64,000 nucleotides of DNA from Novipirellula caenicola (GTDB lineage: Bacteria > Planctomycetota > Planctomycetia > Pirellulales > Pirellulaceae). The notes under the pieces are model-generated. The model did not search any database and was not told the DNA's origin. It worked only from the letters and a program-made list of their open reading frames with translations. The translations under genes were made by a program, and so were the position numbers. The stretch is taken from contig NZ_BAABRO010000002.1 of NCBI RefSeq assembly GCF_039545035.1, forward strand, positions 372,001-436,000. The letters are read 5' to 3'. Position 1 is the first letter of the stretch; each line of letters begins with the position of its first letter. Below, one piece after another: positions 9,001-16,386 of this stretch.

Positions 9001-11232
9001 ACTGTCAACTTTTCCGACCATGTCTACGCCGATGACGGCATTAACATCGTGACCATCACGGTCACCGATGACGACGTTACGACCACCGACACGTTCACGG
9101 TCACGGTCGGAAACGAAGCACCGACTTTCGACGCAGGTCCCGATCAATTGTCCAGCGAGGGCGCGATCGTTAGCGCCGGGACGATCAACTTCAACGACCT
9201 AGGCACGCTCGATGCCCACACCGCTACGATTAATTGGGGTGACGGCACGACCACTGAAAACGGAACCATTACTGAAGCTCCCTTTGGGCCTCCGGGATCA
9301 ACTGCGGGCGCCGATGGCACCGTCAACTTCGCTGACCATGTCTATGCCGACGATGGCGTTTACACCGTCACCATCACCGTCACCGATGACGACGAAACGA
9401 CCACCGACACGTTCACGGTCACGGTCGGAAACGAAGCACCGACGTTCGACGCAGGTCCCGATCAATTGTCCAGCGAGGGCGCGATCGTTAGCGCCGGCAC
9501 GATCAACTTCAATGACCTGGGCACGCTCGATGCACACACCGCCACGATCAACTGGGGTGATGGCACGGCTACCGAAAACGGAACCGTTACTGAAGCACCC
9601 TTCGGGCCTCCGGGATCAACCGCGGGCGCCGATGGCACCGTCAACTTCGCTGACCATGTCTACGCCGATGACGGCATTTACACTGTGACGATTACTGTCA
9701 CCGATGACGACGTAACGACTACCGACTCGTTCACGGTCACGGTCGGAAACGAAGCGCCAACGTTCGACGCAGGGGCCGATCAAACGGTCGATGAAGGCGA
9801 CCTGGTTAGTGCCGGGACGATCAACTTCAACGACCTGGGCACGCTCGATGCCCATACCGCTACGATCAACTGGGGTGACGGCACGGCCACCGAAAACGGA
9901 ACCGTTACTGAAGCTCCCTTTGGGCCTCCGGGATCAACTGCGGGCGCCGATAGCACGGTCGACTTCGCTGACCATGTCTACGCCGACGACGGCATTTACA
10001 CCGTGACCATCACGGTCACCGATGACGACGTAACGACTACCGACTCGTTCACGGTGCTCGTGGGCAACGTCGCACCGACCATTAGCGATGCTTCGCTGAC
10101 GAATTCGTCACCGGATTGTGGGCTGACGCACGCGGGTGATCCGATCAGCGTGTCGGTCGGCTTCACCGATCCGGGATTTGATAACCCTGCGGGTGGTACT
10201 ACCGAGTCATTCACCACATCAACGATTGATTGGGGCGATGGAAATGTCGAAACGGTACCCGCGATTGACGTCGCCGAAGTTGACGGCAGTCCCGGTGTAC
10301 TGACCTCCGGGACCATCAGCGGCACGCACACTTACATCGACGGCGGTGTTTATACCGTGACGATTACCGTGATCGATGACGATGGAGAGTCCGACGTGAT
10401 CACTACCCAAGTCGTGACGACCGGCGTTGGGGTGGTCAATGGCACCTTGTACGTGATCGGCACCGAGGGCGAAGACAAAGTCGACATCAAACTCAAAGGC
10501 AGCGATGGCGGCAGCGACGGCGGCGCCGACCAAGTGATCAACGTCAAAGGCACGTTTGATAAAAAGGGCATCAAAGAGAAGTTTGATCGAGACTTCCCGC
10601 TGTCGCTGTTCACGATCACCGACATTGTCGTGCTGACGTGCGGTGAGGACGATGATGTTCATGTGCACAACAACATCACGGTCGATGCGTTGATCGATGG
10701 CGGTGCGGGCGATGATAAGCTGAAGGGCGGTCGCGGCAACGACACGATCATCGGTGGCGCGGGCGAAGACGACATCAAGGGCTATGACGGCGACGACCTG
10801 CTCGACGGTGGCGACGGTGACGACAAACTTCAAGGAGGCAAGGGCAACGACATCCTGCTCGGCGGTGGCGGCGATGACGACCTGAAAGGAGGCAGCGACG
10901 GTGGTTCCGACGGCGGCGGCGATGATGTCCTGTCCGGTGGCGATGGCAACGACAAGCTGCAGGGTGGCAATGGACTGGATATTTTGATCGGTGGCAACGG
11001 AGAGGACGATTTGAAGGGAGGCAAGGGAGAGGATCTGCTGATCGGCGGGATTGCGGAATTTGAATACGATTTCGCCGCCCTCGATGCCGCGATGGCAGAT
11101 TGGGGTACCAATCCAACCGCTCCGCCAGTCTCACTCGGTTTACTGAGCGACGATGGGGACAAGGATGATATGAAAGGCGAAAAGGACGATGATCTACTGG
11201 TGGGCTTCGGCGACGATAAGATGAAGCAGTAA
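1..11232 (+). CDS. Giant cadherin/PKD/Calx-beta surface protein with C-terminal RTX repeats (5' end outside window)
   Basis: The frame is open from base 1, so the real start lies upstream; the TTG at 22 is only the first possible start inside the window. About 3,740 residues are visible. In order: an autotransporter-type beta-strand repeat (about 300-620); three 139-residue repeats (1051-2265); cadherin/VCBS-like sequence; a fibrinogen-C-like segment with MTTDGGGWTLVAS (about 2990-3640); a VCBS repeat (3700-4080); a cadherin repeat (4090-4410); two Calx-beta domains (4415-5115); PKD domains with the DWGDG core; a block of delta-60 type beta-propeller repeats (about 6850-8080); more PKD domains, including five 106-residue copies (8470-10060); and glycine/aspartate-rich RTX calcium-binding repeats (about 10690-11050). 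Such proteins are exported adhesins or cell-surface proteins that bind calcium; this role is inferred. A long hairpin follows the stop codon. Confidence 0.9.
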   Translation, partial: TDAFEQHLFANPSHSLTVNAAGETTIELRVMDDDFAPADLILNGQSTDLYESSASNIIPDTTSVTVGVGTTLDLLGNSDAIDGLNGDGLVTSTGVTTLTVGSGDGDGSFSGTLGPGSGGITLVKEGVGTQTLAGTGNLSSIDINAGTLLINGDYSGSNTVTVSNSAILGGTGNLPNVVLQDNATLAPGLSPGIISVVNLTLAAGITFDAEINGATPGSLHDQVIVSGDVNLNGATLDVSNSIGFTPSLSDVIVLINNTGPNSVAGQFAGLADGDNVTLPGSSVFSISYSGGTGNDVVLIPNPAPEVDLNGDDQTGIDFATTFTEDGGPVLVGDTDFAVSIDEVSSGPIASEIIQQTSSNTIYLSSGETTVFNNFFNVNSSADLVRASASLNLANNSNGFETVEAKIYVDGTVHYRRFDLDPQELQTGADSTFHVNLEDWVTGLAPGSHSVRVTLRSLTGTGPYLDGNPQSHALRVVRFNQFPNGTPSASEIIQQTSSNTIYLSSGETTVFNNFFNVNSSADLVRASASLNLANNSNGFETVEAKIYVDGTVHYRRFDLDPQELQTGADSTFHVNLEDWVTGLAPGTHSVRITLRSLTGSGPYLDGNFQSHALRVVRFNQFPNGTPSAFEIGQQTSSNTISLGPSETTVYSDTINVHSFFDMVRASASLNLANNSSGLETVEAKIYVDGTVHYRQFDLDPQEPQTGADSTLQVSLEDWVTGLAPGAHSVRVTLRSLTGTGPYLDGNIQSHAFTIAKFGSLSESNLDSATVTLTNPLDGINETLSADTTGTALSASYIAGVLTLTGTDTAANYEQVLRTVTYNNTSQNPNTTDRIIEVVATADGVDSEIATTTLTVVPINDPPVITIGANDSASETLFETDSLLSVDRTLSVEDVDASDTVIASVESLAVTGDDNGSGNAALLAMMTVGPNPVIDGSSSTGTIDWTFDSGTEAFNHLAAGESLQLEYTVSVSDNGDGNSTLGDSATNPGLSALDILNNRPGASDGVYWIDPDGPGGDAPQQVYADMTTDGGGWTLVASTRDITLNDQASLYYSDLTTLSPVSGHEGIWNGMRPVASGNSDIRFSARAEVYVGPFDVDLAFYDIQWYDEITSSFNDGDIGFEESDGSGQTLPPPARRNLLTGDFRPLGDQWDCGYLEGEDYAGDTGDFTVDFDDRGMDNIQSDGTDWGEDDGSKKAGVSSVSGGTWHIWVRELSGVSSSSGATDTQVVTVTINGTNDAPTAVDDTHAIVEQFGDESSNIVSGNIITGVGNPNTLPDSDPDTIDILTVDASDVTVHVGTYGNLTITNADGSYVYELGATHVQNMLLNSVNTGNTVYDTFINLDIIDSNGGSDDSTLTVTITGTTDNMAPGIVGGDEAFESISENSTAIITNVQTTDDLHSEGSGLTYSKSGADAALFTLNASTGELWFTTARDFETPGDANSDNVYEVTVTVTDSGPGTPLTDSQDIYVTVTDLQAFISIADATAVSEGDTASFAVTATGDNILLPYDINYSSSQGTANVGDYSLVGSTLTSVAGGLVSGPITVNTIEDAVVEDNETFTVSLDSVTSGINDVTIVVNEATGTITNDDSATISIGDVSQSETDGTITFSFGVTMTAEVDTDVSINYQSVDGFAVEATGGVGNNDYQAANGTASINSGLTSTTIDVTVNGDNLAEPDENFFVELLGIFASGRAVTFLDNQGEGTIENDDFAPVAHAGGPYVIDEGDGVTLHASDTTDADLTTLTYRWDVDGDGDFDENITGETPVLTPAQLLAIGLGDDATVTITVEASDGSNTDTAQSTVTVKNVSPSVTLDPVSVIDENGLATLAGMITDPGTRDTFTLDLDWGDPLSPNDSQLFNLGASTLTDNVDGINWNPTTREFSLNHQYLDDNLSGTSVDNYSIGVTVTDDDHGSVSTGVATSLDQSFDPGTSANRGAGPYQTIQRAQTFTVGQTGQLVGVDLRLNHGSSTVSDLIVDVRPAVGGVPVDNDGDALASVVLTTNDVPGTPTFVSVDLSSFNVSVSQGDELAIVLRLTNTTDNSGFNWTGQSPGSYGGGGLYNRNINNTLGWQASSDIDMGFKTYIKTGLVDPVVTVKNVAPIVTAAPAQTIDEGSPLTLDVATFTDVGTVDTHTAQIDWGDGSAAIIGTVAQGAGSGIVSGSHTYADDGVYTVTVRVADDDMTGDFIDGVNGTDFVETTFQVNVENVAPTLTVSGDDSIDEGSSYTLNLTSSDPGDDMINQWTIDWGDGTVESILGNPSSVTHVYADGPDLYSITATATDEDGTYDAISFGGDGGLVLDPSFGVGGEVVIPLSTSDENVQVAQVLPDGKIVFAGSTNDRSGGGTNPALVIGRLNRDGSLDTEFGKNDGDGIDGLVIDDRYSTPGDMLITSTGKIILLYSGRIMLAYNSDGSPDNTFGGQANNNRAPGQFISNNNPASLAIDSLDRIYMGGYLYRNTGPVSFDFSVSRYLPDGSLDTDYSQNDGDGFDGANVLDGGSNTDENFREEITDITIDAMGRLVAAGRSSTNALTANGTTRLTDIATLRYNVDGTLDTNFGAGISLSSNGSQVIENIDGLVLTDISSSSDFSYDIGVDSQSRVYAATNGSAISLEADGTRRTDYGVAGFRTIGPGTTIRMDANDKLLSLAGGVVSRYLPNGVLDPSFADNGNLNAQGNFALGSGLDSDVIVFFGLSGDAFFFSRYVTTGLSVTVNNVAPDLSVVGDQTVDEGSVLSITNLGTLTDPGFDNLANPGGATFETFTYSIDWGDGANNDDGTTSVDLIGSAETSTEASFDGSHVYANDGVYTVTVRVADDDMTGDFSSGVAGVDFVETSFTVTVGNEAPTFDAGADQLSSEGAIVSAGTINFNDLGTLDAHTATINWGDGTATENGTVTEAPFGPPGSTAGADGTVNFSDYVYADDGIYIVTITVTDDDVTTTDTFTVTVGNEAPTFDAGADQLSSEGAIVSAGTINFNDLGTLDAHTATINWGDGTATENGTVTEAPFGPPGSTAGADGTVNFSDHVYADDGINIVTITVTDDDVTTTDTFTVTVGNEAPTFDAGPDQLSSEGAIVSAGTINFNDLGTLDAHTATINWGDGTTTENGTITEAPFGPPGSTAGADGTVNFADHVYADDGVYTVTITVTDDDETTTDTFTVTVGNEAPTFDAGPDQLSSEGAIVSAGTINFNDLGTLDAHTATINWGDGTATENGTVTEAPFGPPGSTAGADGTVNFADHVYADDGIYTVTITVTDDDVTTTDSFTVTVGNEAPTFDAGADQTVDEGDLVSAGTINFNDLGTLDAHTATINWGDGTATENGTVTEAPFGPPGSTAGADSTVDFADHVYADDGIYTVTITVTDDDVTTTDSFTVLVGNVAPTISDASLTNSSPDCGLTHAGDPISVSVGFTDPGFDNPAGGTTESFTTSTIDWGDGNVETVPAIDVAEVDGSPGVLTSGTISGTHTYIDGGVYTVTITVIDDDGESDVITTQVVTTGVGVVNGTLYVIGTEGEDKVDIKLKGSDGGSDGGADQVINVKGTFDKKGIKEKFDRDFPLSLFTITDIVVLTCGEDDDVHVHNNITVDALIDGGAGDDKLKGGRGNDTIIGGAGEDDIKGYDGDDLLDGGDGDDKLQGGKGNDILLGGGGDDDLKGGSDGGSDGGGDDVLSGGDGNDKLQGGNGLDILIGGNGEDDLKGGKGEDLLIGGIAEFEYDFAALDAAMADWGTNPTAPPVSLGLLSDDGDKDDMKGEKDDDLLVGFGDDKMKQ
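1051..2265 (+). repeat. Three tandem 417-bp in-frame repeats
   Basis: Units start at 1051, 1468 and 1885, a period of 417 bp (139 codons). The first two units are almost identical at DNA level, with only scattered substitutions near their ends; the third is clearly diverged. Each encodes a beta-rich module beginning SEIIQQTSSNTI and ending with the RSLTGTGPYLDGN region. I do not recognise the module. The near-identity indicates a recent duplication or gene conversion. Confidence 0.9.
8470..10060 (+). repeat. Five tandem 318-bp PKD-domain repeats
   Basis: The VGNEAPTFDAG start of the unit recurs about every 318 bp (near 8470, 8788, 9106, 9424 and 9742), giving 106-residue PKD modules with the core INWGDGTATENG. 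The copies differ by a few synonymous or conservative changes. The fifth begins with a TVDEGD variant, also found in older PKD domains of the protein, which suggests it is the oldest copy. Confidence 0.9.
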
Positions 11233-11274
11233 AGTTCGCGTATCCCCAAGCCGCCGACAAATGACGTCCGGCCG

Positions 11275-11332
11275 GATGTCGATTCGATTGTCGCCCGCCA
11301 GCAGCGAGTAGGCGGGCGGGCGAATCGACATC
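11275..11332. terminator. Long nested hairpin after the giant gene
   Basis: The outer arms GATGTCGATTCG (11275-11286) and CGAATCGACATC (11321-11332) are perfect complements. Inside them CGCCCGCC (11292-11299) pairs with GGCGGGCG (11311-11318). There is no following T tract, so intrinsic termination is uncertain; it may act as an mRNA-end structure or belong to the palindromic repeats seen elsewhere in the window. Confidence 0.6.
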
Positions 11333-11399
11333 GTTGTGGCAAACAAGCCGAAGCGTCTCTTTGATACTTACCAAATCCGCAGAGGGCGTTTTGGACGCG

Positions 11400-11987
11400 A
11401 TGGCAAACAACAAAAAATTGGTCTACTTGATGCGAGGTTTGCCGGGATGTGGTAAAAGCCATCTTGCTCGGCGGTTGGCCGCGGGCAAAGGTGTCGTGCT
11501 GGAAACCGACCAGTATTTCTACTCGCAGGTCGGTGACGATCCTGCATCTTACGACTATAGCGAAGCGCTTTTGCCAGCGGCGAGGCAATGGAATTTCGAG
11601 CGATTTCGCCAAGCAATCCGTCACGCGGCTACCCCGATTGTGGTTGACCGTGGTAATGGATTGAACCTCGAGACTCGTCGCTATGTCGCATTGGCGTACG
11701 AACACGGCTATCGCGTTGAATTGGCTGAGCCGGATTCCTCATGGTGGCTCGAATTGCGGGTGTTGCTGAAGTACCAACGCTATGTCGACCGCGAATTACT
11801 CGATGCCTGGGCCGAGCGTCTTGCCGAATCCACACGTCAAGATCACCGCGTCCCCGCTGCTACGATTCGCCACTGGATGAGTCACTGGCGACACGACTTG
11901 ACGGTCGATCAGATCCTTGCTTGGAACGAGCCGAATCACGCTGCGAGACCAGAGGGAGACGATACCGCGGTGAATTCGGCAGGCTAG
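11400..11987 (+). CDS. P-loop AAA_33/N4BP2L1-like kinase
   Basis: A 195-residue protein if it starts at the ATG at 11400, which places the Walker A motif GLPGCGKS near residue 12, as expected for a kinase of this size; the frame is open further upstream, but that stretch runs into the hairpin. Further motifs are the ETDQYFYS strand and the IVVDRGNGLNLETRRYVALA segment (Walker B-like region). This pattern is typical of the AAA_33 zeta-toxin/polynucleotide-kinase-like group, including the N4BP2-like proteins, which phosphorylate small molecules or nucleic acid ends. The substrate cannot be told from sequence. The protein is probably cytoplasmic, with no signal peptide or membrane segment. It appears monocistronic, between the giant gene and the convergent kinase operon. 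Confidence 0.7.
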   Translation: MANNKKLVYLMRGLPGCGKSHLARRLAAGKGVVLETDQYFYSQVGDDPASYDYSEALLPAARQWNFERFRQAIRHAATPIVVDRGNGLNLETRRYVALAYEHGYRVELAEPDSSWWLELRVLLKYQRYVDRELLDAWAERLAESTRQDHRVPAATIRHWMSHWRHDLTVDQILAWNEPNHAARPEGDDTAVNSAG

Positions 11988-12084
11988 AGTTTTGTGAAGG
12001 TTGCAAACCACCGTTGAACGTCGCGAAATTCGTGCGGGACGATCGTTGTCGTTGCCGCCGGGATCGAATCGGTTGACGCATTCG

Positions 12085-15000
12085 CTAGGAGCGTTTGGCG
12101 TTGTGCGCTGCTAGCTTTGGGTGCGAGAACACGCTTTTGATTTGAGTCACCGACGGCGGTTTGACAAGATGCAAGTCAAACCCGGCGGCACGCGAGTTTT
12201 TACGATCTTCTTCTTGACCGTACCCGGTTAGTGCCACCAGCAGCACGTCATCCAAATCGGGTTGCGTTCGTATTGCTTTGGCGACTTGGTGACCGTCCAT
12301 GCCAGGCAGTCCGATGTCCAAAAACACGACTTGCGGCTGGAATTCGTTGATTCGCGCCAACAGCGTCGGTCCGTCCGATGCGGTTTCGACTTCGTGATCG
12401 CCGACTTTCTTTAGTAGCGCCTTCAACAACCAAGCTGCCGATCGGTTGTCATCGACAACACTAACGCGACACGCCGCGACCGCGTCATCTTCGTTGAGCA
12501 GGATTGGGGAGTTTCCGGCGGCTTCGACAAGCGGCAGATGCACCACGAAGGTGCTGCCGTGGCCGAGTCCTTCACTGTGAGCGGAAACCGATCCCGAGTG
12601 CATTTCGACAAGCCGCTGCACGAGCGTCAAGCCGATTCCCAAACCGCCTTGCGACCGATCAAGTGACCGCGAGGACTGAGTGAACAAGTCAAAGACTTGC
12701 GGCAAGAGTTCTTTTTCGATCCCCACTCCGGTATCTCGCACGGTGATCACCGCCATGTTTTCATCACGCTGGACGGTCAAATCAATCTTGCCTCCGGAAT
12801 CCATGTATTTCGACGCGTTGGTCAACAAGTTTTCGATCACCTGGACAATTCGTACGGGATCGACATGGACGTGCATCGGATCGGCAGCGACATGCACGTT
12901 CAATTTTTGATGCCGACTTTCGACCGTAGACTGGACCGCATGGACCGAGCGTTTGATCAGATCCGCCAGCTTCACCGTTTCTTTGCGAAGTTCCACTTTG
13001 CCTCGCATGATCCGCGAGACGTCCAACAAATCGTCGACCAATCGCACCACATGTTCGACTTGATCCTGCATCAATTCAACGATCTCGCGATGACCAGCCG
13101 AGTCCATGGCCAACAGATCAAGTCCGCTGCGAATCGGCGCGAGTGGATTTCGCAATTCATGAGCCAGCATCGCCAGGAACTCGTCTTTGCGGCGATCAGC
13201 CTCGCGAACCTGTTGGTACAGCAGCGCGTTCTGAATCGCGATCGCCGCACGGTGGGCCAAGTCGGCTGCCATGGCCAAGTCCGTTTCGCTATAGCGACGA
13301 CCGGATTCGGCGCCGACGAAAGTCACTACGCCTAACACTTTCTCCTTGACCCGCAGCGGCACGCACATGTAGGACGCCAACGATAGTTGACGCAGCATCG
13401 CCAAATGCTCGTCGTTTTGGGCAGCGGTTTGCAACAGCGAATCCGGGATCTCTGGTACCAATTCGGCCTCGCCCGTCCGCAGCACCTTCATCACTCCGTA
13501 TTCGGCATCCGCGTCAGGCGGGTAACGTCGATGCAGTTCTTCGGCGAGCATCACCTTGCTTGGATCCGCATGCGCGACTGCCAAACGCTGTACCGCCCCT
13601 TCGGCTTCGAGCATATCAACGGTACACCAATCCGCAAAATCGGGAACCGACAGGCTGGCAATTTTCTGTAGCGTCGATTTGTAATCGACTAAAGTTGACA
13701 ACGACTTACTCGACTCGGCCAAAAACCGAAGCGTCTGTTCTAGATGCTTGCGTTCGGTGATGTCCGAACAGACACCAATCATGCGAACCGGGTTTCCCGC
13801 GTCGTCGCGAAACACACTGCCACGAGACTCGAGCCAGTGAACGCTGCCATCGGGCCATACGATTCGGTACTCGAGATGATGCAAATGGCCTTGCCGAACG
13901 GTGCTTTGAATCGTGTTCAAGACGCGGTCTCGATCCTCGGGATAGATATCCCGCTGAAAGGTCTCGAACGAGCCATCGAAACTTCCTTCGGGGATGCCGT
14001 GGATCTTTTCCAGCGTCGATGACCAAATCACCGTGCCGCTAGGGATTTTCCATTCCCAGCTGCCCATCCGTCCTGCATCCAGGGCGAGCCGAAGACGTTC
14101 TTCGCTGGTGACCAACTCCTGCTGGCTGAGACGAAGTTTCCGCTCGGCATGACACCGCTCTAGAAATTGCCCCAACTGGGAAACGACGGTTCCCATCATC
14201 TCGATCAGTTCTTCGTCCGAAGGTCTCACTTCGCTGCTGTGCAACACGATGACGCCAAAGGAGGCCCCATCGATCCGAACAGGATACGCCAATACGGCGT
14301 GTGAACCGATCTGCATAGCGGAAGAATCGTGACCAAATCGCTCATCGCTGGCGATATCGGAAATCCACAACGGGTCACCGCTTTGCGCGACATGGCCTGC
14401 AATTCCGCTACCAAGTTGGCACGTCCGCGAGGACGAGTCGTCCGACTTCGCTGCGAGATCCGAGTCGTGCGAACACCAGGCATGAGTTAGTTTCAATTGG
14501 GTGGGATCCGAGTCGGGACTCCAAAAGCAAACGGCATCCCAGTTCAACGTACTGCCCAAAACGGCCAGGATTTTTTTGATCGCCTGCGCGTCATCTTTTT
14601 GGTCGGCAATCACCTGGGCCACCGCCATCCGCGCGTTACGCCGCAGTTCGGCAGCCTTCTGTTGAGAAATGTCACGGTCGATTGCCGACGCGCCCACGAC
14701 ATTTCCCTCACTATCGCGGATCGGCGAGATACGAATCTCTACAGGGACCACTTGTCCATTTTTCCGCAACCGAATCGCCTCGAACGGCTCGACACGTTCG
14801 CCTTGCTGGACACGCCGAAGCGTTTCCAAGACCTCTTCTTTCGCTTCCGCTGGCGCGATCGTAGCGAAGATCGATTGGCCCACGGTCTCTTCGGCAGCAA
14901 AACCGAACAGTTTTTCCGCTCCGGCGTTCCAGTCGGTAACGACACCCGAGAAGGTCAAGCCCAGGATCGCATCTTCGGACGAATCGACCAGTGCCGCCAA

Positions 15001-15834
15001 TCGACCCTGCTCGATCTCTGCGGCGCGTCGCTCGGACACATCGCGAAAGACCAGCACGACTCCTAAAATGTCACCCTCGCCATCTTGGATCGGAGCAGCA
15101 CTATCGTCGATCGGCCGTTCACTGGAATCCCGGCTGATCAAAACGCTGTGATTGGCAAGCCCGACGATCCTGCGTTCACGCAGCGCGCGAGAAGCCGGGT
15201 TTTGCTGAGGTCGACGGGTCGTTTCGTCGACGATCTTGAAAACTTGTTCCACCGGCTGGCCGACCGCATGATCTTGTTGCCAACCGGTTAACTTTTCAGC
15301 GATCGGGTTGATGAAGGTGACCAACCCATTGGTGTCCGAGACGATCACGCCGTCGCCAATACTTGCCAACGTCACTCGCAACGATTCGCCCTGTGCCAAC
15401 AATTGCTGTTGCAACTGTTGGCGTCGCCGCATCTCTTCGTTTAAATCGGTTAGTTTTTGATTTAGAACCGCGAAATGCGTTGTTGATTGTTCACGCGGCA
15501 CCAATTTGATCATCAACTGGGTGTTGCCGCCATCGGGATCATGATGCAGCAGTGCCCCGTCGCAGCGAAACGCCACATTTTCGCCTTGCGTCGTTTCAAA
15601 TTTCAAAACGCCAATGACCGAATCACGGTTGCGTGCACAATCGCGTAGATAGCGATTCACATCGTCTTCGGGGGAACAGGACAATTCCGTCAATCGCCGC
15701 CCAACCATCGGCGCGTGGGCAATCGGCAAACGAAGACATGGACGGTTTACCGCCAGCACGGTGCCATCGCGCGAGAGCAGCAAAGCCGCTTCGGAAAATC
15801 GATCGGCGAGAGAAGCAAATTCTGCGGGTGACAT
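12085..15834 (-). CDS. Hybrid sensor histidine kinase with PAS and GAF domains and a C-terminal receiver
   Basis: 1249 residues from the ATG at 15834; a TTG three codons upstream (15843) is also in frame. Approximate order: PAS (10-110), coiled coil (120-165), PAS (165-270), PAS (285-395), GAF (415-560), PAS (595-710), GAF (725-860), HisKA with the phospho-acceptor in LAMLAHELRNPLAPIR (His about 892), HATPase (980-1095; DTGVGIEKE and GGLGIGLTL boxes), and a receiver domain with VVDDN and LDIGLPGMDG (Asp about 1173). No transmembrane segment is evident, so it senses a cytoplasmic signal. It lies directly downstream of the methanogen-output-domain gene on the same strand (about 12 bp between stop and ATG), so the two are probably cotranscribed and functionally linked. 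No DNA-binding partner is adjacent. Confidence 0.92.
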   Translation of the reverse strand: MSPAEFASLADRFSEAALLLSRDGTVLAVNRPCLRLPIAHAPMVGRRLTELSCSPEDDVNRYLRDCARNRDSVIGVLKFETTQGENVAFRCDGALLHHDPDGGNTQLMIKLVPREQSTTHFAVLNQKLTDLNEEMRRRQQLQQQLLAQGESLRVTLASIGDGVIVSDTNGLVTFINPIAEKLTGWQQDHAVGQPVEQVFKIVDETTRRPQQNPASRALRERRIVGLANHSVLISRDSSERPIDDSAAPIQDGEGDILGVVLVFRDVSERRAAEIEQGRLAALVDSSEDAILGLTFSGVVTDWNAGAEKLFGFAAEETVGQSIFATIAPAEAKEEVLETLRRVQQGERVEPFEAIRLRKNGQVVPVEIRISPIRDSEGNVVGASAIDRDISQQKAAELRRNARMAVAQVIADQKDDAQAIKKILAVLGSTLNWDAVCFWSPDSDPTQLKLTHAWCSHDSDLAAKSDDSSSRTCQLGSGIAGHVAQSGDPLWISDIASDERFGHDSSAMQIGSHAVLAYPVRIDGASFGVIVLHSSEVRPSDEELIEMMGTVVSQLGQFLERCHAERKLRLSQQELVTSEERLRLALDAGRMGSWEWKIPSGTVIWSSTLEKIHGIPEGSFDGSFETFQRDIYPEDRDRVLNTIQSTVRQGHLHHLEYRIVWPDGSVHWLESRGSVFRDDAGNPVRMIGVCSDITERKHLEQTLRFLAESSKSLSTLVDYKSTLQKIASLSVPDFADWCTVDMLEAEGAVQRLAVAHADPSKVMLAEELHRRYPPDADAEYGVMKVLRTGEAELVPEIPDSLLQTAAQNDEHLAMLRQLSLASYMCVPLRVKEKVLGVVTFVGAESGRRYSETDLAMAADLAHRAAIAIQNALLYQQVREADRRKDEFLAMLAHELRNPLAPIRSGLDLLAMDSAGHREIVELMQDQVEHVVRLVDDLLDVSRIMRGKVELRKETVKLADLIKRSVHAVQSTVESRHQKLNVHVAADPMHVHVDPVRIVQVIENLLTNASKYMDSGGKIDLTVQRDENMAVITVRDTGVGIEKELLPQVFDLFTQSSRSLDRSQGGLGIGLTLVQRLVEMHSGSVSAHSEGLGHGSTFVVHLPLVEAAGNSPILLNEDDAVAACRVSVVDDNRSAAWLLKALLKKVGDHEVETASDGPTLLARINEFQPQVVFLDIGLPGMDGHQVAKAIRTQPDLDDVLLVALTGYGQEEDRKNSRAAGFDLHLVKPPSVTQIKSVFSHPKLAAHNAKRS

Positions 15835-15846
15835 GGAGCTCAAACT

Positions 15847-16386
15847 TTAGGCTTTTAGATACTCACGACCGTCCGCCGCCATGGCGTTTGCGGTCGGCCG
15901 CAGATGAACCACAATCGTGCAACCGGCGTCCCCGCGCGCGATCGCTTCTTCGATGACGACCTTGGCATAACCAAGATTTTCCGATGCAATCACCCCAAAA
16001 ACATTCGACGTCATCATACACAGCGACGGGCGACCGATCACTTTCTCTGCAAACGGGCAGCTGCGGTTCTTGAGGACGATTTTGTCATCGTCTTCATGAA
16101 CGACGTAGAAATCGCCTTGGATTCGGCGTTTCAGATCGACCAAGACCTCGGCCACCTGGTGACGATCGAGCTGATCGACGCTGAGCGCGGTCCGGTAATC
16201 TTCGTTGATCTGATCGCCCACACGTTGGCCCACGATGCTGATAAATCCAGACGCCTCGTCCAGACCGACGACATCTTGCAGCGTCCCGGACAATTCGCGG
16301 ATCAGCGTCCGCAAAAACACGTCTCGCTCAAGCGGAAGTGATAAGTCTTGAATGATGGGCAATTCGTTCAACGCGGGGTCCGACAT
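15847..16386 (-). CDS. Methanogen output domain 1-like regulatory protein
   Basis: 179 residues, cytoplasmic. It resembles the 'methanogen output domain 1' family, a ligand or output module found with archaeal and bacterial signalling proteins. Visible features are an N-terminal helical part ([18 protein letters not shown]), a central segment ending in [13 protein letters not shown], then [22 protein letters not shown] and [12 protein letters not shown]. Three cysteines sit at fixed-looking positions (SCPF, LCMM, AGC) and could bind a metal or sense redox state; this is inference. It is the first gene of a two-gene operon with the hybrid kinase and may supply the sensory input or receive its output. 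The family assignment is from motif memory and is moderately sure. Confidence 0.6.
   Translation of the reverse strand: MSDPALNELPIIQDLSLPLERDVFLRTLIRELSGTLQDVVGLDEASGFISIVGQRVGDQINEDYRTALSVDQLDRHQVAEVLVDLKRRIQGDFYVVHEDDDKIVLKNRSCPFAEKVIGRPSLCMMTSNVFGVIASENLGYAKVVIEEAIARGDAGCTIVVHLRPTANAMAADGREYLKA

Noticed and set aside
10775-11705. Two minus-strand frames of 212 and 291 codons at the end of the giant gene
   Set aside because: They are Arg/His- or Ser/Pro-rich shadows of the glycine/aspartate RTX repeats and of the downstream kinase gene.
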